A stretch of 64,000 nucleotides of DNA from Aquabacterium sp029268225 (GTDB lineage Bacteria > Pseudomonadota > Gammaproteobacteria > Burkholderiales > Burkholderiaceae_C). The notes under the pieces were generated by a model. That model was not told the origin of the DNA and did not search any database. It was given only the letters and a program-made list of their open reading frames with translations. The stretch lies in assembly GCF_037482285.1 (NCBI RefSeq), contig NZ_JBBEYB010000007.1:141137-205136 (forward strand), read 5' to 3'. This document shows, in pieces, positions 63,962 through 64,000 of this stretch; position 1 is the stretch's first letter, and each line of letters begins with the position of its first letter. A program made the translations under genes and the position numbers.

Positions 63962-64000
63962 CTCTACTTCTCAGAGCTCTGGTTAATGGGGGGGATTACC
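63961..64000 (-). repeat. right inverted repeat of the IS element
   Basis: Ends GGGGGGGATTACC exactly at the last base of the window. Its reverse complement begins GGTAATCCCCCC like the left repeat at 62812. Confidence 0.85.

Larger units (their letters stand above)
62812..64000 (+). mobile_element. IS3-family insertion sequence, apparently complete
   Basis: About 1,189 bp with two overlapping genes (orfA and orfB, joined by a -1 frameshift) and imperfect inverted repeats (about 32 of 40 bases) beginning GGTAATCCCCCC at 62812 and ending at base 64000. A more internal TGAGAAGTAGA/TCTACTTCTCA pair (62839 and 63974 regions) also fits an IS3-type tip, so the exact ends are unsure. The insertion interrupts the DUF898 gene. 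The right flank is outside the window, so a target duplication cannot be checked. The subgroup looks IS407/IS51-like, by eye only. Confidence 0.9.

Overview
The window is a dense, GC-rich (low-to-mid 60s % by eye), housekeeping-dominated stretch of a betaproteobacterial chromosome, most likely order Burkholderiales (Comamonadaceae/Sphaerotilaceae-like). The supporting evidence is the gene order carA-carB-greA / yhbY / rlmE-ftsH-folP-glmM, a PHA regulator (phaR) with a 3-hydroxybutyrate dehydrogenase, the ImuA-ImuB-DnaE2 mutasome, a lipoyl-domain-bearing E3 in the pyruvate dehydrogenase cluster, and a fused mnmC. Genes are packed tightly and no gap between genes exceeds 300 bases. The longest is 268 bases between carA and bfr.

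Layout. 1-10.3 kb: essential genes, mostly on the minus strand (carAB, greA, a DUF4149 membrane protein, rlmE-ftsH-folP-glmM, with yhbY divergent from rlmE). 10.5-14.3 kb: bacterioferritin and its ferredoxin (iron storage and release) with a Fur-like site, a small unknown protein, and a dehydrogenase-transporter pair. 14.3-17.3 kb: rlmB with a lone ABC ATPase, the divergent TesA-like esterase, phaR, and two identical tRNA-Val(GAC) genes. 17.3-23.9 kb: relA overlapping an alpha/beta hydrolase, then bdhA, mnmC and hslR. 23.9-27.9 kb: the heat-shock cluster grpE-dnaK-dnaJ with heat-shock-type promoters and an intergenic hairpin. 27.9-33.8 kb: a receiver-TPR protein, an Orn/Lys/Arg decarboxylase, the nfeD-qmcA pair and a DUF2237 protein. 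33.8-39.3 kb: SOS mutagenesis operon imuA-imuB-dnaE2 behind a clear LexA box. 39.3-49.1 kb: pyruvate dehydrogenase aceE-aceF-lpdA and a divergent FixL/FixJ-like two-component system. 49.2-58.9 kb: folD, prlC, a secreted DUF4124-glutaredoxin protein, a flavoprotein, rpiA, a DUF1624 membrane protein, an RlhA-like U32 protein and an LpxH-like phosphoesterase. 58.9-61.8 kb: a DUF2322 protein, then a thymidine/AMP phosphorylase-family gene overlapping a divergent PRPP-synthetase-like gene. 61.8-64.0 kb: a YjgN (DUF898) membrane-protein gene cut by an IS3-family element whose right inverted repeat is the last base of the window.

How it fits together. Most genes are core metabolism (pyrimidine/arginine precursor, folate, pentose phosphate, pyruvate oxidation), protein quality control (FtsH, DnaKJ-GrpE, Hsp15-like HslR, QmcA/NfeD, PrlC) and RNA modification (RlmE, RlmB, MnmC, RlhA). 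Accessory DNA is limited to the IS element. I see no CRISPR, prophage or obvious defence system. The least explained units are the phosphorylase/PRPP-synthetase pair, the hydrolase-relA overlap, the receiver-TPR protein and the sensor pair divergent from aceE.
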